Below are positions 44,163 to 52,719 of a stretch of 64,000 nt of DNA, piece by piece. Each line of letters begins with the position of its first letter. Positions within the stretch are counted from its first letter, which is position 1. A program made the translations under genes and the position numbers. The DNA comes from Bacteroidota bacterium (GTDB taxonomy: Bacteria; Bacteroidota; Bacteroidia; UKL13-3): assembly GCA_030680835.1 (NCBI GenBank), contig JAUXUD010000057.1, positions 1 to 64,000 of the forward strand. Reading direction: 5' to 3'. The notes under the pieces are model-generated. The model saw only the letters and a list, made by a program, of their open reading frames with translations, was not told where the DNA came from and made no database searches.

Positions 44163-45179
44163 ATGGTTATTTATCAAAACATATCTTTAAAACCTTATAA
44201 TACTTTTGGTATCGATGTAAAAGCCGACCAATTTGTAGAAGTAAAAACCATTGAAGAGGTTCAGGTACTTTGTACCACCTTTATTCTGGCCGAACGTAAA
44301 AATCTGATTTTAGGAGGTGGCAGCAATATTTTGCTTACCAAAGATTTTGATGGCATGGTTATCAAAATGAATCTGAAAGGTTTGGACATCATTAAAGAAG
44401 ACGAAAACCATGCATGGGTGAAGGCCATGAGTGGTGAAGTATGGCATGATTTTGTGATGTACTGTGTTAACAAAAATTTATCGGGTGTAGAAAACCTTAC
44501 ACTTATACCCGGCTGTGTGGGAGCTGCCCCCATGCAAAATATCGGTGCTTATGGTGTTGAGATAAAGGAAACTTTTGAAGAACTGTTTGCCGTTGAAATG
44601 GAAAGTGGCAAACTCGTTAAATTTACAAATGCCGAATGCAAATTTGGTTACCGCGAAAGTATTTTTAAGCATGAGGCAAAAGGAAAATATATTATTGTAG
44701 CAGTAACATTTAAACTATCCAAAAAACCAAATTACAATCTTAGCTACGGTGCGTTAAAAGAAACTTTGGCCAATCAGGGTATTGTTGAACCCAGCCTGAA
44801 AGCAATCAGTGATGCCGTAATTGCCATACGGGTAGCAAAGCTGCCTGACCCAAGAGAACTGGGCAATTCGGGTAGTTTTTTTAAGAATCCTGAAATCTCA
44901 TTGGCAGAATTCAATACCTTGAAAGAAAAATTTCCTGAAATAAAAGGATTTCCATTACCCGATAATAAAATAAAAGTGCCTGCAGGCTGGCTCATTGAAC
45001 AATGTGGATGGAAAGGCAAAAAGGTTGGTAACACAGGTGCTCATAAAAACCAGGCATTGGTTATTGTAAACTATGGCAATGCCACCGGAGAAGAAATCTG
45101 GAATATGGCATTAACCATTCAAAAATCGGTTCACGAAAAATTCGGAATCAAAATTGAACCCGAAGTGAATGTAATCTGA
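44163..45179 (+). CDS. murB: UDP-N-acetylenolpyruvoylglucosamine reductase
   Basis: The 338-aa FAD enzyme reduces the enolpyruvyl group to form UDP-MurNAc in peptidoglycan synthesis. FAD-binding motifs LGGGSNILLT and LTLIPGCVGAAPMQNIGAYG, catalytic Ser in NSGSFFKNP, and the terminal Glu in EPEVNVI are present; the layout with YKESIF-like YRESIF is that of type I MurB. The start is ATG 44163; a TTG start 12 codons upstream would add MKCFCLFVAVQN, which is unlike the family. It has short tandem repeats just after its stop. Confidence 0.96.
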   Translation: MVIYQNISLKPYNTFGIDVKADQFVEVKTIEEVQVLCTTFILAERKNLILGGGSNILLTKDFDGMVIKMNLKGLDIIKEDENHAWVKAMSGEVWHDFVMYCVNKNLSGVENLTLIPGCVGAAPMQNIGAYGVEIKETFEELFAVEMESGKLVKFTNAECKFGYRESIFKHEAKGKYIIVAVTFKLSKKPNYNLSYGALKETLANQGIVEPSLKAISDAVIAIRVAKLPDPRELGNSGSFFKNPEISLAEFNTLKEKFPEIKGFPLPDNKIKVPAGWLIEQCGWKGKKVGNTGAHKNQALVIVNYGNATGEEIWNMALTIQKSVHEKFGIKIEPEVNVI

Positions 45180-45186
45180 GGAAAGC

Positions 45187-45214
45187 AGAGGGCATGGAGC
45201 AGAGAGCATGGAGC
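45187..45214 (+). repeat. 14-base tandem repeat after the murB stop codon
   Basis: AGAGGGCATGGAGC (45187-45200) and AGAGAGCATGGAGC (45201-45214) differ at one base. They begin seven bases after the stop. The GGCATGG core recurs after the FadL-like gene at 63847. Confidence 0.75.
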
Positions 45215-45619
45215 AAATCCGTTTTCAGTGTAAGTGAAGTCCCCTGTAAGTTCGAGCGTAGTCGAGAACAGCATTGAGTGAAAGCAAATTTTTGGCTGAT
45301 AAGTAATAATTTGTCTTCAATAGTAGATAATTCTCGACTCCGCTCCTGAAATTAAATCAGCTATCACTGAATCAATGGTTCGGCAAGCTCACCATGACAA
45401 TGTCCACCAGAGTTTTGTCAAAAATAAAATGGAGAAATAATTTTTTGCTGGCAAAAAATTATTTCTCCATTTTATTTTTGACCCAAAGTACAAAATATGG
45501 GTGTCATCCTGAGGGATTACTTATGGGTCAACCCATAATTTTTGAACGTAATGACATCCAAATGAAGTGCTTGTTTTTCAAACACATACAAAAGATGTCA
45601 TTGGTAGCTTGTCGAAGGA
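45215..45619. other. Gene-free repeat-rich region between murB and xerD
   Basis: No coding gene is supported in this stretch. It contains AGTCGAGAA (45260-45268) facing TTCTCGACT (45331-45339), a GGCAAGCTCACCATGACA fragment (from 45382) and GCTTGTCGAAGGATCA (from 45608), of the kind scattered through many Bacteroidota genomes, an AATGACATC/GATGTCATT pair near 45549 and 45595, a TATGGGT-CA-ACCCATA dyad near 45525, and the large perfect palindrome listed separately. It looks like a graveyard of small palindromic mobile sequences. Confidence 0.6.
45417..45482. repeat. Perfect 32-bp inverted repeat with a 2-base loop
   Basis: Bases 45417-45448 (from GTCAAAAATAAAATGG to ATTTTTTGC) and 45451-45482 are exact reverse complements, separated by TG only. 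Complementarity stops abruptly on both sides (T against C). It lies between convergent genes. It is far longer than a typical terminator stem and is made mostly of A/T. Confidence 0.95.
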
Positions 45620-46540
45620 TCATCTCTCATCTCTAGCCCCCGCCCTGCTTCTCGGATGAAACTGCGTAACCACATCACGCAAATACTCCCTGTCGATATG
45701 CGTATAAATTTCGGTGGTGGTAATGCTTTCATGCCCCAGCATTTGTTGTACTGCCCTCAGGTCGGCACCGGCTTCTACCAAACTCGTGGCAAAAGAATGG
45801 CGCAAGGTATGCGGACTGATATTTTTTGCGATGCCGGCATTGGCTGCAAGACTTTTCAAAATATAAAAAATCATGACACGCGATAACTTGCCGCCCCTTC
45901 GGTTCAAAAATAAGATATCGTTACAACCTGGTTTGGGTGTTACGTGGTTGCGTACGCCCTCTTTATAATATCCAATATATTTTAATGCTGTTTGACTTAT
46001 CGGAACCAATCGCTCTTTATTGCCTTTCCCGGTTACTTTCACAAATTCATCGTCCGCCGAGATATTGGTAATTTGTAATCCGGTTGCTTCACTAACCCTG
46101 AGTCCGCAGCTAAACATGGTTTCAATAATTGCCCGGTTGCGTATGCCTTCATTTGTAGATTCATCAATCTGTTCCACCATTAAATCTATTTCATGTACAT
46201 CCAAAACATCGGGTAGTTTGCGGGTAAGTTTGGGGGCTTCGAGCAATTCGGCCGGACTTTGTTTCAGTTCATCTTCCATGAGCAGATACTTATAAAAGGC
46301 CTTGATACCAGAAATAATACGAGCCTGGCTGCTTGGGTTCAAACCGAGCTGAGAAATGTATTTTACGAAATTACGCAGGTGCTGCAATTTGATTTCGGTG
46401 GGTGCTAATTGCAGGTTTTCAATGGCAAGGTATTGAACCAATTTCTCTACATCATGCAAATAGGCTTCAATAGAATGCCCAGACAAGGATTTCTCCAATT
46501 GCAAATAAACTTTGAATCCTTTTAGGTAAGGTTGCCACAT
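45620..46540 (-). CDS. xerD: XerD-type tyrosine recombinase
   Basis: The 306-aa recombinase has an N-terminal SAM-like core-binding domain (~1-95) and a catalytic domain with Arg in FSCGLRVSEA, Lys in VTGKGNKERLVP, HTLRHSFAT, GHESITTTEIYTH and the Tyr of IYTHID region. The length fits XerC/XerD, which resolve chromosome dimers at dif, and no mobile element is attached, so a housekeeping role is likely. No dif-like site was recognised nearby. The tail RSRAGARDER is short and charged. Confidence 0.93.
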   Translation of the reverse strand: MWQPYLKGFKVYLQLEKSLSGHSIEAYLHDVEKLVQYLAIENLQLAPTEIKLQHLRNFVKYISQLGLNPSSQARIISGIKAFYKYLLMEDELKQSPAELLEAPKLTRKLPDVLDVHEIDLMVEQIDESTNEGIRNRAIIETMFSCGLRVSEATGLQITNISADDEFVKVTGKGNKERLVPISQTALKYIGYYKEGVRNHVTPKPGCNDILFLNRRGGKLSRVMIFYILKSLAANAGIAKNISPHTLRHSFATSLVEAGADLRAVQQMLGHESITTTEIYTHIDREYLRDVVTQFHPRSRAGARDER

Positions 46541-46561
46541 GATATTTCAAACATAAGCAAA

Positions 46562-46592
46562 AAAAATCCGGTACCTGCGGCACCGGATTTTT
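46562..46592. terminator. Bidirectional rho-independent terminator
   Basis: AAAAATCCGGT (46562-46572) pairs perfectly with ACCGGATTTTT (46582-46592) around the loop ACCTGCGGC. It has A/T runs at both outer ends, so it can work in both directions. It lies 19 bases after the Omp28-like gene's stop. Confidence 0.9.
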
Positions 46593-46611
46593 AACAATAA
46601 ATTTAATTTGA

Positions 46612-47502
46612 TTAATCCCAAGCTTTGGCTTTACCAACTTTTACAGTCTGTACATTATAAACCTTGCCACCTGGGGTATGTACAAAAGCAATCATGCTGC
46701 AATTTTCTTTGATACATCCGTTGTAGCTGAACATTCTGCTAAATTCTATAACTTTTCCTTTTTTGGTCAGAGCCGAATCCAATAATACTCCCTGAGGCGA
46801 AGGATATAATGCCCTTCTTAATACGTGGTTATGTTTGTAACCTATCAACACAGCAGGTTTGCTATAAAATGGGCTGCTCTCATAACCGGCCCGGCCCGAA
46901 AGAAAATTCTTTTGATCATATGTAGAGCCTGTTCCGGATACACTATCCTCAACCAGATATACACCCACATACAAAGGTACTTTTACGTCTTCAGCAAATG
47001 CAATTTTTACTTTGGGAGTAACTGCACTAGGATCTTCAAGGAGCGTAGCATCAATAGATAAACCTAAAGAAGCTTTAGCCATACTGGCATTAGCAACCGG
47101 TGTATTCCAGGGGCGGTTCATAACAAATAATCCTGCAGCATTTTTAATACGCTGAACTGCTGCCATCGGAAAACCTGTTACTTTAAAAGTAGGATTAAAA
47201 TAGGAAGCAAAATCGGAGGTTTCCATTGCATCGCCCTGATGTATCAAAATTGGAACCAAATTCGGATTAACCTCTGCAATTTGTTTCACGTTATAATGTC
47301 CGTCTACACACCAGCCGCACCATGCACCTGTGTATTCTTCAAGCATTACCTTTTGTGTAAACGAAGAAGGAACCGTTGGGTTGTTCGGATTATTCGGATT
47401 GTTCGGGTCAACAGGATCCGTTGTACTCGATTTTTTACAGCCTACAACTGTTAGTGATACGCCAATTAAAATGGCAAAAGTAGTTTTGAAGAATTTTTTC
47501 AT
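46612..47502 (-). CDS. Omp28-related lipoprotein with thioredoxin-like CxxC
   Basis: The 296-aa protein has a lipoprotein signal (SLTVVGCKKS, Cys 22), a linker with tandem NNP units (PNNPNNPNNPT) and then the Omp28 domain with LEEYTGAWCGWCVDG near residue 60. The CGWC pair in a thioredoxin-like context suggests thiol-disulfide activity in the periplasm or on the surface, but Omp28 function is not established. The C-terminal half (~170-296) is beta-rich. It stands alone and is followed by a strong terminator. Confidence 0.88.
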   Translation of the reverse strand: MKKFFKTTFAILIGVSLTVVGCKKSSTTDPVDPNNPNNPNNPTVPSSFTQKVMLEEYTGAWCGWCVDGHYNVKQIAEVNPNLVPILIHQGDAMETSDFASYFNPTFKVTGFPMAAVQRIKNAAGLFVMNRPWNTPVANASMAKASLGLSIDATLLEDPSAVTPKVKIAFAEDVKVPLYVGVYLVEDSVSGTGSTYDQKNFLSGRAGYESSPFYSKPAVLIGYKHNHVLRRALYPSPQGVLLDSALTKKGKVIEFSRMFSYNGCIKENCSMIAFVHTPGGKVYNVQTVKVGKAKAWD

Positions 47503-47607
47503 ATTATTTTAATTTTGGGTTTGTTGCGAATAATTAACAAATATTTAATAAAAAACGATAAAAACAAAATAAGTTTTCACATTTGTTTTGCAATATATGC
47601 AAGTAGT

Positions 47608-48462
47608 TTAGGAGGAAACACGAAGGCTGAGGTCCAAACTTTTTGATGAATGGGTTAAAGCACCCACAGAAATATAATCAACCCCGGAAGCTGCATAATC
47701 TCTGATGGTATCAATGGTTATGCCTCCTGACGCTTCTGTTTCAAACTGTCCGTCGATTAATTTTACCGCTTTTGTTAACAAATCGGGATTAAAATTGTCG
47801 AGCATAATCCGGTTTATGCCCCCAATACCCAAAACTTGTTTTACCTCATCCAGGGTTCTCGTTTCAATCTCAACCTGCAAATCAAGTCCTTTAAACTTTA
47901 AGTAATTATGCGTTTTCTCAATAGCTTGTGCAATGCCTCCAGCAAAGTCTATATGATTGTCCTTAATCATAATCATATCATACAAGCCCATTCTGTGATT
48001 ACTGCACCCTCCCAGTTGTACCGCCCATTTTTCAAGCAAACGCATTCCGGGTGTTGTTTTTCGGGTATCTAAAACCGTAGTGTGGAAATCTTTTACCAGT
48101 TCACTGATCATTTTGCTTTGGGTTGCAATGCCACTTAATCGTTGCATAAAATTTAATACCAGTCTTTCGGCAGTTAATATGCTGATATCGGCTCCATAAA
48201 CATCAAAAATTTTATCTCCGTTTACAATGGAATCTCCATCCGATTTATGCGGTACGTATTTAATATCCGAATCAATTCTTTTAAAAATATAGGCGGCTAA
48301 ATCAATCCCGGCAATCACCCCATCCTCCTTTGCTACACAATATGCGTGCCCTTGTTTATCTGATGGAATACATGCCAGTGAACTGTGATCCCCGCTTCCA
48401 ATATCTTCCCGAATCGCCAATTCAACCAGTTCCTTGATGTCAGGGTTATGCAATAATTCCAT
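47608..48462 (-). CDS. nadC: Nicotinate-nucleotide diphosphorylase (carboxylating)
   Basis: The 284-aa enzyme converts quinolinate and PRPP to nicotinate mononucleotide in de novo NAD synthesis. Motifs: REDIGSGDHSS near the start, ERLVLNFMQRLSGIAT, DTRKTTPGMR, GGCSNHRMGLYD, and the C-terminal EASGGI and GVDYISVGALTHS. It begins one base after hutH ends. nadA and nadB are not in the window. Confidence 0.97.
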   Translation of the reverse strand: MELLHNPDIKELVELAIREDIGSGDHSSLACIPSDKQGHAYCVAKEDGVIAGIDLAAYIFKRIDSDIKYVPHKSDGDSIVNGDKIFDVYGADISILTAERLVLNFMQRLSGIATQSKMISELVKDFHTTVLDTRKTTPGMRLLEKWAVQLGGCSNHRMGLYDMIMIKDNHIDFAGGIAQAIEKTHNYLKFKGLDLQVEIETRTLDEVKQVLGIGGINRIMLDNFNPDLLTKAVKLIDGQFETEASGGITIDTIRDYAASGVDYISVGALTHSSKSLDLSLRVSS

Positions 48463-48463
48463 C

Positions 48464-49969
48464 TTAATTTATTTTATAGTTCTTCAAAAATTCAATACTG
48501 CTCATGATGTCATCATGCAAAACACGATCGTTTTCCAATGCTTTCACTTTTTTTCTGTATGCCTTTAAAATCACTTCAATAACTGATGACGATTTTAAGG
48601 GTCTTCTGAACTCAATAGCCTGAGCAGCATTCATGAATTCAATAGCCAGAATTCTTTCTAAATTGTTTAGCACCTTCAGGCATTTGGTTGCGGCGTTTGC
48701 CCCCATACTTACATGGTCTTCCTGTCCGTTGCTGCTTACAATACTATCAACACTCGCAGGGGTACAGAGCTGTTTATTCTGACTCACAATACTTGCAGCG
48801 GTATACTGAGGAATCATGAAGCCTGAATTTAAGCCCGGATTTTTTGTTAAAAAAGGAGGCAGATTTCTTTGTCCCGAAATCAGCTGATAAGTTCTCCGTT
48901 CCGATATGCTGCCCAGCTCTGCCAGGGCTATGGCTAAAAAATCCAATATCAGCGCAAGGGGTTGTCCATGAAAATTTCCTCCCGAAATAATCTCATCCGA
49001 TTCCGGAAATATATTGGGGTTATCCGTTACAGAATTAATTTCCGTTGATACTACCTTTTTACAATAGTTTATTGTATCCAAACTAGCTCCATGAACCTGG
49101 GGAATACATCTGAATGCATAAGGATCCTGAACCTGTACCTTTTTTTGTACAGCAATTTCACTGTCTTTCAAAATCTTCCTTATGAATTTGGCTGTTTCCA
49201 CCTGCCCGGCATGGGGTCTGATCTCATGCAGTATTTTATTGAACGGTTCAAGTCTTCCGTCAAATCCATCCAGTGAAATGGCCGCAATGGTATTGGCCCA
49301 GTCACTTAATCGGGTTGATTGCAATAAAATATAAACTCCGTAAGCACTCATAAACTGGGTACCATTTATCAATGCCAATCCCTCTTTGGATTGTAATTTA
49401 ACAGGTTTCAATTTATGCTGAACCAATACAGATTCAGAGTCTTTAATTTCATACGAATTGCCTTTTTTTACAAATACTTTTCCTTCTCCCAATAAGGGCA
49501 AACTCAAGTGTGCCAACGGTGCCAAATCGCCACTGGCTCCCAATGAACCCTGCTCGAAAACAACAGGTAAAATATCATAGTTAAAAAAATATATCAAACG
49601 TTCAACCGTAAGCAACTGAACCCCGCTGTGGCCAAAAGCGAGCGATTGAATTTTTAGGAGCAGCATGAGTTTAACAATCGCCTGTGGCACCATGTCGCCC
49701 GTGCCACACGCATGTGAACGCAGCAAATTTTCTTGTAAAGTACTTAAATCATTATCAGATATTTTTGTGTTGCATAAAGAACCAAAACCTGTATTTATAC
49801 CATAAAATGTGGCTTCTTTATCTGCAATTTTTTTATCAAGATATGCACGGCAATGTTTAATTCTTTTTACTGCCTCAGGTACAAGTTTTAGCTGTAAATT
49901 TTCTTCAACAATTTTATGTATGTCTTCCGGTGTTAAAGATTTATTTATTATAAAATATTTATTTTTCAT
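48464..49969 (-). CDS. hutH: Histidine ammonia-lyase family protein
   Basis: The 501-aa lyase has the MIO-forming Ala-Ser-Gly (~142-144) in GSLGASGDLAPLAH, catalytic Tyr in FYGINTGFG and the RSHACG loop; SHACG rather than SHSSG-like loops favours histidine over tyrosine as substrate. It would release ammonia from L-histidine to give urocanate. The rest of the hut pathway is absent here; instead the gene is wedged between hisS (11-base overlap) and nadC (1-base gap), so it is expressed with them. Substrate specificity needs testing. Confidence 0.9.
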   Translation of the reverse strand: MKNKYFIINKSLTPEDIHKIVEENLQLKLVPEAVKRIKHCRAYLDKKIADKEATFYGINTGFGSLCNTKISDNDLSTLQENLLRSHACGTGDMVPQAIVKLMLLLKIQSLAFGHSGVQLLTVERLIYFFNYDILPVVFEQGSLGASGDLAPLAHLSLPLLGEGKVFVKKGNSYEIKDSESVLVQHKLKPVKLQSKEGLALINGTQFMSAYGVYILLQSTRLSDWANTIAAISLDGFDGRLEPFNKILHEIRPHAGQVETAKFIRKILKDSEIAVQKKVQVQDPYAFRCIPQVHGASLDTINYCKKVVSTEINSVTDNPNIFPESDEIISGGNFHGQPLALILDFLAIALAELGSISERRTYQLISGQRNLPPFLTKNPGLNSGFMIPQYTAASIVSQNKQLCTPASVDSIVSSNGQEDHVSMGANAATKCLKVLNNLERILAIEFMNAAQAIEFRRPLKSSSVIEVILKAYRKKVKALENDRVLHDDIMSSIEFLKNYKIN

Positions 49970-51392
49970 TCAAAAAACTTATTAATGTTTCAAGGGACAT
50001 TTCATCCTGCGTACCTTTTGTAAGGTTCTTTACAACCAGTTTTCCGGTTTGCATTTCATTTGATCCAATGATGCATGCAAATGGGATGCTGAGCTTGTTT
50101 GCATAATCAAGTTGTTTCCCTATTTTCTTTGTAATTTCCGGGTAAATTTCGGCAGGGATTCCTGCCTTTCGCAACAATGCAACTGCATTTAATGCATATA
50201 CCTGAGAGGGTTCATCAAAATAGCAAAATAATATTTTTGTATCACTTGCCTTAATGTTATCAGGAAACAGCTTAAGTCCTTCCATTACCAGGTATATGCG
50301 GTCAAGTCCGAAAGAAATACCTACACCCGATACATTTGGCAATCCAAAAATTCCGGTCAGGTTATCATATCTTCCGCCTCCGCCAATACTTGATTTAAAT
50401 TCGCCTTCATAGGCCTGAACTTCAACAATGGCTCCGGTATAATAACTCAGTCCGCGGGCAAGTGTAACATCTAATTTTACCGGATTATTTAAATGTAATA
50501 TTCCAAGGTATTCAAAAACTTTTTTCAATTCATCACAACCTTGCAACCCTTCTTTCGAATCAACAAATAACTGTTCGAGTTCAATTAATGCCTGATCACT
50601 TTTGGCCAGTGCTAAAAATGTTAAAATTTGTCTGGTCTGATTTTCATCAAGCCCATTATTTTGAAGTTCTGTGCTAACACCGCTTTCGCCAATTTTATCC
50701 AATTTATCAATCGCAACAGTAATGGTATTGAAGTGCGCTGAAGCTCCTATTAAATCAGCCAGGGCAGATAATATTTTGCGGTTATTGATGCGTATCAGAA
50801 CCGGTATATTCAGATATGTAAAAACCTCATCATAAATTTTTATCAGCTCCGCTTCACTTATCAAACTTTCGCTGCCAATTACATCGGCATCGCATTGCCA
50901 GAATTCCCGGTAACGCCCGTTTTGCGGCCTGTCGGCGCGCCATACCGGCTGCATCTGATAGCGCTTAAACGGGAATGCAATATCGTTCCGGTTCATTACC
51001 ACATAGCGGGCAAAGGGAACCGTTAAATCATAGCGCAATCCTTTTTCACACAAAAAAGGCAAAGCTATTTTGGCATTCAGGTTATTTACTTTACCATCCA
51101 ATGAAGGCAGGTACGTTTTATCCAGTTCTTCATGTGCCAGAGCTTTGTTATTATATTCAATCAGTTTTTTAAAATAATCGCCCGAATTCAATATTTTAAA
51201 TAATAACTGATCTCCTTCATCACCATACTTACCGGTAAGTGTACTGAGGTTTTCCATGGCAGGTGTTTCCAGCGGCATGAACCCATACTTTTTAAATACA
51301 CTTTCTATGGTGTTCAAAATAAATTTGCGCCTTTGCACCTGAGCAGGACTGAAATCGCGGGTTCCCTGGGGGAGTGTTGGTTTTTGAGCCAT
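49959..51392 (-). CDS. hisS: Histidyl-tRNA synthetase
   Basis: This 477-aa class II aminoacyl-tRNA synthetase has motif 1 around QGTRDFSPAQVQRRKF, motif 2 QPVWRADRPQNGRYREFWQCD, the histidine-specific RGLSYYTGAIVEV, motif 3 GVGISFGLDRIYLV and an anticodon-binding domain (~385-477). The start is ATG 51392; TTG four codons earlier is less likely. Its end overlaps the start of hutH by 11 bases. Confidence 0.97.
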   Translation of the reverse strand: MAQKPTLPQGTRDFSPAQVQRRKFILNTIESVFKKYGFMPLETPAMENLSTLTGKYGDEGDQLLFKILNSGDYFKKLIEYNNKALAHEELDKTYLPSLDGKVNNLNAKIALPFLCEKGLRYDLTVPFARYVVMNRNDIAFPFKRYQMQPVWRADRPQNGRYREFWQCDADVIGSESLISEAELIKIYDEVFTYLNIPVLIRINNRKILSALADLIGASAHFNTITVAIDKLDKIGESGVSTELQNNGLDENQTRQILTFLALAKSDQALIELEQLFVDSKEGLQGCDELKKVFEYLGILHLNNPVKLDVTLARGLSYYTGAIVEVQAYEGEFKSSIGGGGRYDNLTGIFGLPNVSGVGISFGLDRIYLVMEGLKLFPDNIKASDTKILFCYFDEPSQVYALNAVALLRKAGIPAEIYPEITKKIGKQLDYANKLSIPFACIIGSNEMQTGKLVVKNLTKGTQDEMSLETLISFLNEK

Positions 51393-51420
51393 AATTGTTC
51401 GCAAATGTAGGGAAAAAATA

Positions 51421-51501
51421 TGAGGGTAGGAGGGTAGGAAAATGGGAAGGTAAGAAGATAGTACCCCCTTCCTTTCTTACACTCCTACTCTCCTACCCTC
51501 A
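51421..51501 (-). repeat. GAGGGTAGGAG repeat after the DUF4293 stop, forming a large hairpin
   Basis: TGAGGGTAGGAGGGTAGGA (51421-51439) and TCCTACTCTCCTACCCTCA (51483-51501) are inverted repeats with one mismatch, and inner arms GTAAGAA (51450-51456) and TTCTTAC (51474-51480) pair too. Read along the DUF4293 gene, the G-rich arm starts nine bases after the stop, the same placement as the related repeats at 37383 and 33209. Confidence 0.8.
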
Positions 51502-51509
51502 CACACTCC

Positions 51510-51995
51510 TTATCGTATCCGGTCAGCACTCCGCACCAAATCTTCATCCTTTCTGATGAGGTAATAAACGCGAATAATGAGGTATAGGCAAAATATAAAT
51601 AATGCAATTCCCCAAACCGAATTGAGCATCATTTTATCAGAGCTGAAATTGGGTACAAACAAAATGGCTTTAACCGAAAAAGTAATTATTAAAAGTATAA
51701 TGAGTATCAGATTAATGAGCGTAAACTGCATCTGCCGGATTCTGTTTTTAAAACTAACAAGGGTATATACTGATAAGCCCATAATCACAGATGCAAGAAT
51801 GATCAGCGGCAATTGCAGGTTACTTTCCGTAAGTACACCATTTACTTTTACATTAAAATAGAAAAGGTTCAGAAAATACTCGGTAGTTTTTTTATCGGGT
51901 TCAACATATACCAAATGTAACACATCAATGCCGCAAAGGGTTGCAATAATAATAATGATAAGGGCCAAAAAAACCGATTGTATGCGTTGTATCAT
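51510..51995 (-). CDS. DUF4293 family membrane protein
   Basis: The 161-aa protein has four membrane helices: ~6-25 (VFLALIIIIIATLCG), ~63-82, ~92-111 (LINLILIILLIITFSVKAIL) and ~123-145. The opening MIQRIQSVFLALI and the four-helix pattern match DUF4293, a Bacteroidota family of unknown function. It follows msrA by 51 bases on the same strand and may be the last gene of the secA-deoC-SPOR-FAH-msrA run. A G-rich repeat hairpin follows its stop. Confidence 0.88.
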   Translation of the reverse strand: MIQRIQSVFLALIIIIIATLCGIDVLHLVYVEPDKKTTEYFLNLFYFNVKVNGVLTESNLQLPLIILASVIMGLSVYTLVSFKNRIRQMQFTLINLILIILLIITFSVKAILFVPNFSSDKMMLNSVWGIALFIFCLYLIIRVYYLIRKDEDLVRSADRIR

Positions 51996-52046
51996 AAGTG
52001 CAAAGAAAAGCTGAAATTGTTAAACCTCAAAATTAAACCTGAACAC

Positions 52047-52718
52047 CTATTTCTTTCTGAGTTTATCGCCGAAAACTTTTTCAAATTTTTCGAGTTTGGG
52101 GGCAATTACAAACTGGCAATAAGATTGCGAACTGTTTTGATTATAGTAGTTCTGATGATAATCTTCTGCTGGATAAAATTTTGTAAAGGCGGCAATTTCG
52201 GTAACAATCGGATTTTTAAATGCACCGCTGTTGCTCAACTCTTTTTTATATTTTTCAGCTACCTCTTTTTGTTGTTCAGTAGTATAAAAAATTGCGGATC
52301 TGTATTGCGTGCCCAAATCATTGCCTTGTTTGTTTAGGGTTGTAGGATCATGCGTTTGCCAAAAAACAGATAATAAGGTTTCGAATGAAACTTTTTTGGG
52401 GTCGTAAATCAACATACAAACTTCTGCATGTCCGGTTGTGCCCTCACAAACCTGTTTGTAAGACGGATTTTCAACATGTCCGCCACAATATCCCGATATT
52501 ACTTTTTCAACCCCATCAATGCGCTGAAAAACTGCTTCCACACACCAAAAACACCCTGCACCAAAAATGATAGTATCTGATTGTAAGTTTGTATTCATTG
52601 AATTTTGCATAATTATTTTTTTAGGTTCCTTCTTTTTTACCGGCTGAGATTCACAACTAAGCCAAAGCAAACTTAAGGCAATAAGAATAATTGATTTATA
52701 TGTGTCAATTGTGAACAT
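52047..52718 (-). CDS. msrA: Peptide methionine (S)-S-oxide reductase, lipoprotein form
   Basis: The 223-aa enzyme reduces methionine-S-sulfoxide in proteins. The catalytic motif is GAGCFWCVEAVF (~53-64), followed by SGYCGGHVENPSY and HAEVCMLIYDP, with AEDYHQNYY near the end. The N-terminus carries a lipoprotein-type signal (LLWLSCES), so this MsrA acts outside the cytoplasm rather than inside. It begins one base after the FAH-family gene stops. Confidence 0.95.
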   Translation of the reverse strand: MFTIDTYKSIILIALSLLWLSCESQPVKKKEPKKIIMQNSMNTNLQSDTIIFGAGCFWCVEAVFQRIDGVEKVISGYCGGHVENPSYKQVCEGTTGHAEVCMLIYDPKKVSFETLLSVFWQTHDPTTLNKQGNDLGTQYRSAIFYTTEQQKEVAEKYKKELSNSGAFKNPIVTEIAAFTKFYPAEDYHQNYYNQNSSQSYCQFVIAPKLEKFEKVFGDKLRKK

Positions 52719-52719
52719 T

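Noticed and set aside
45620-46540. XerD-like gene as an integrase of a mobile island
   Set aside because: Length and motifs fit housekeeping XerC/XerD, and there is no attachment-site duplication or cargo next to it.
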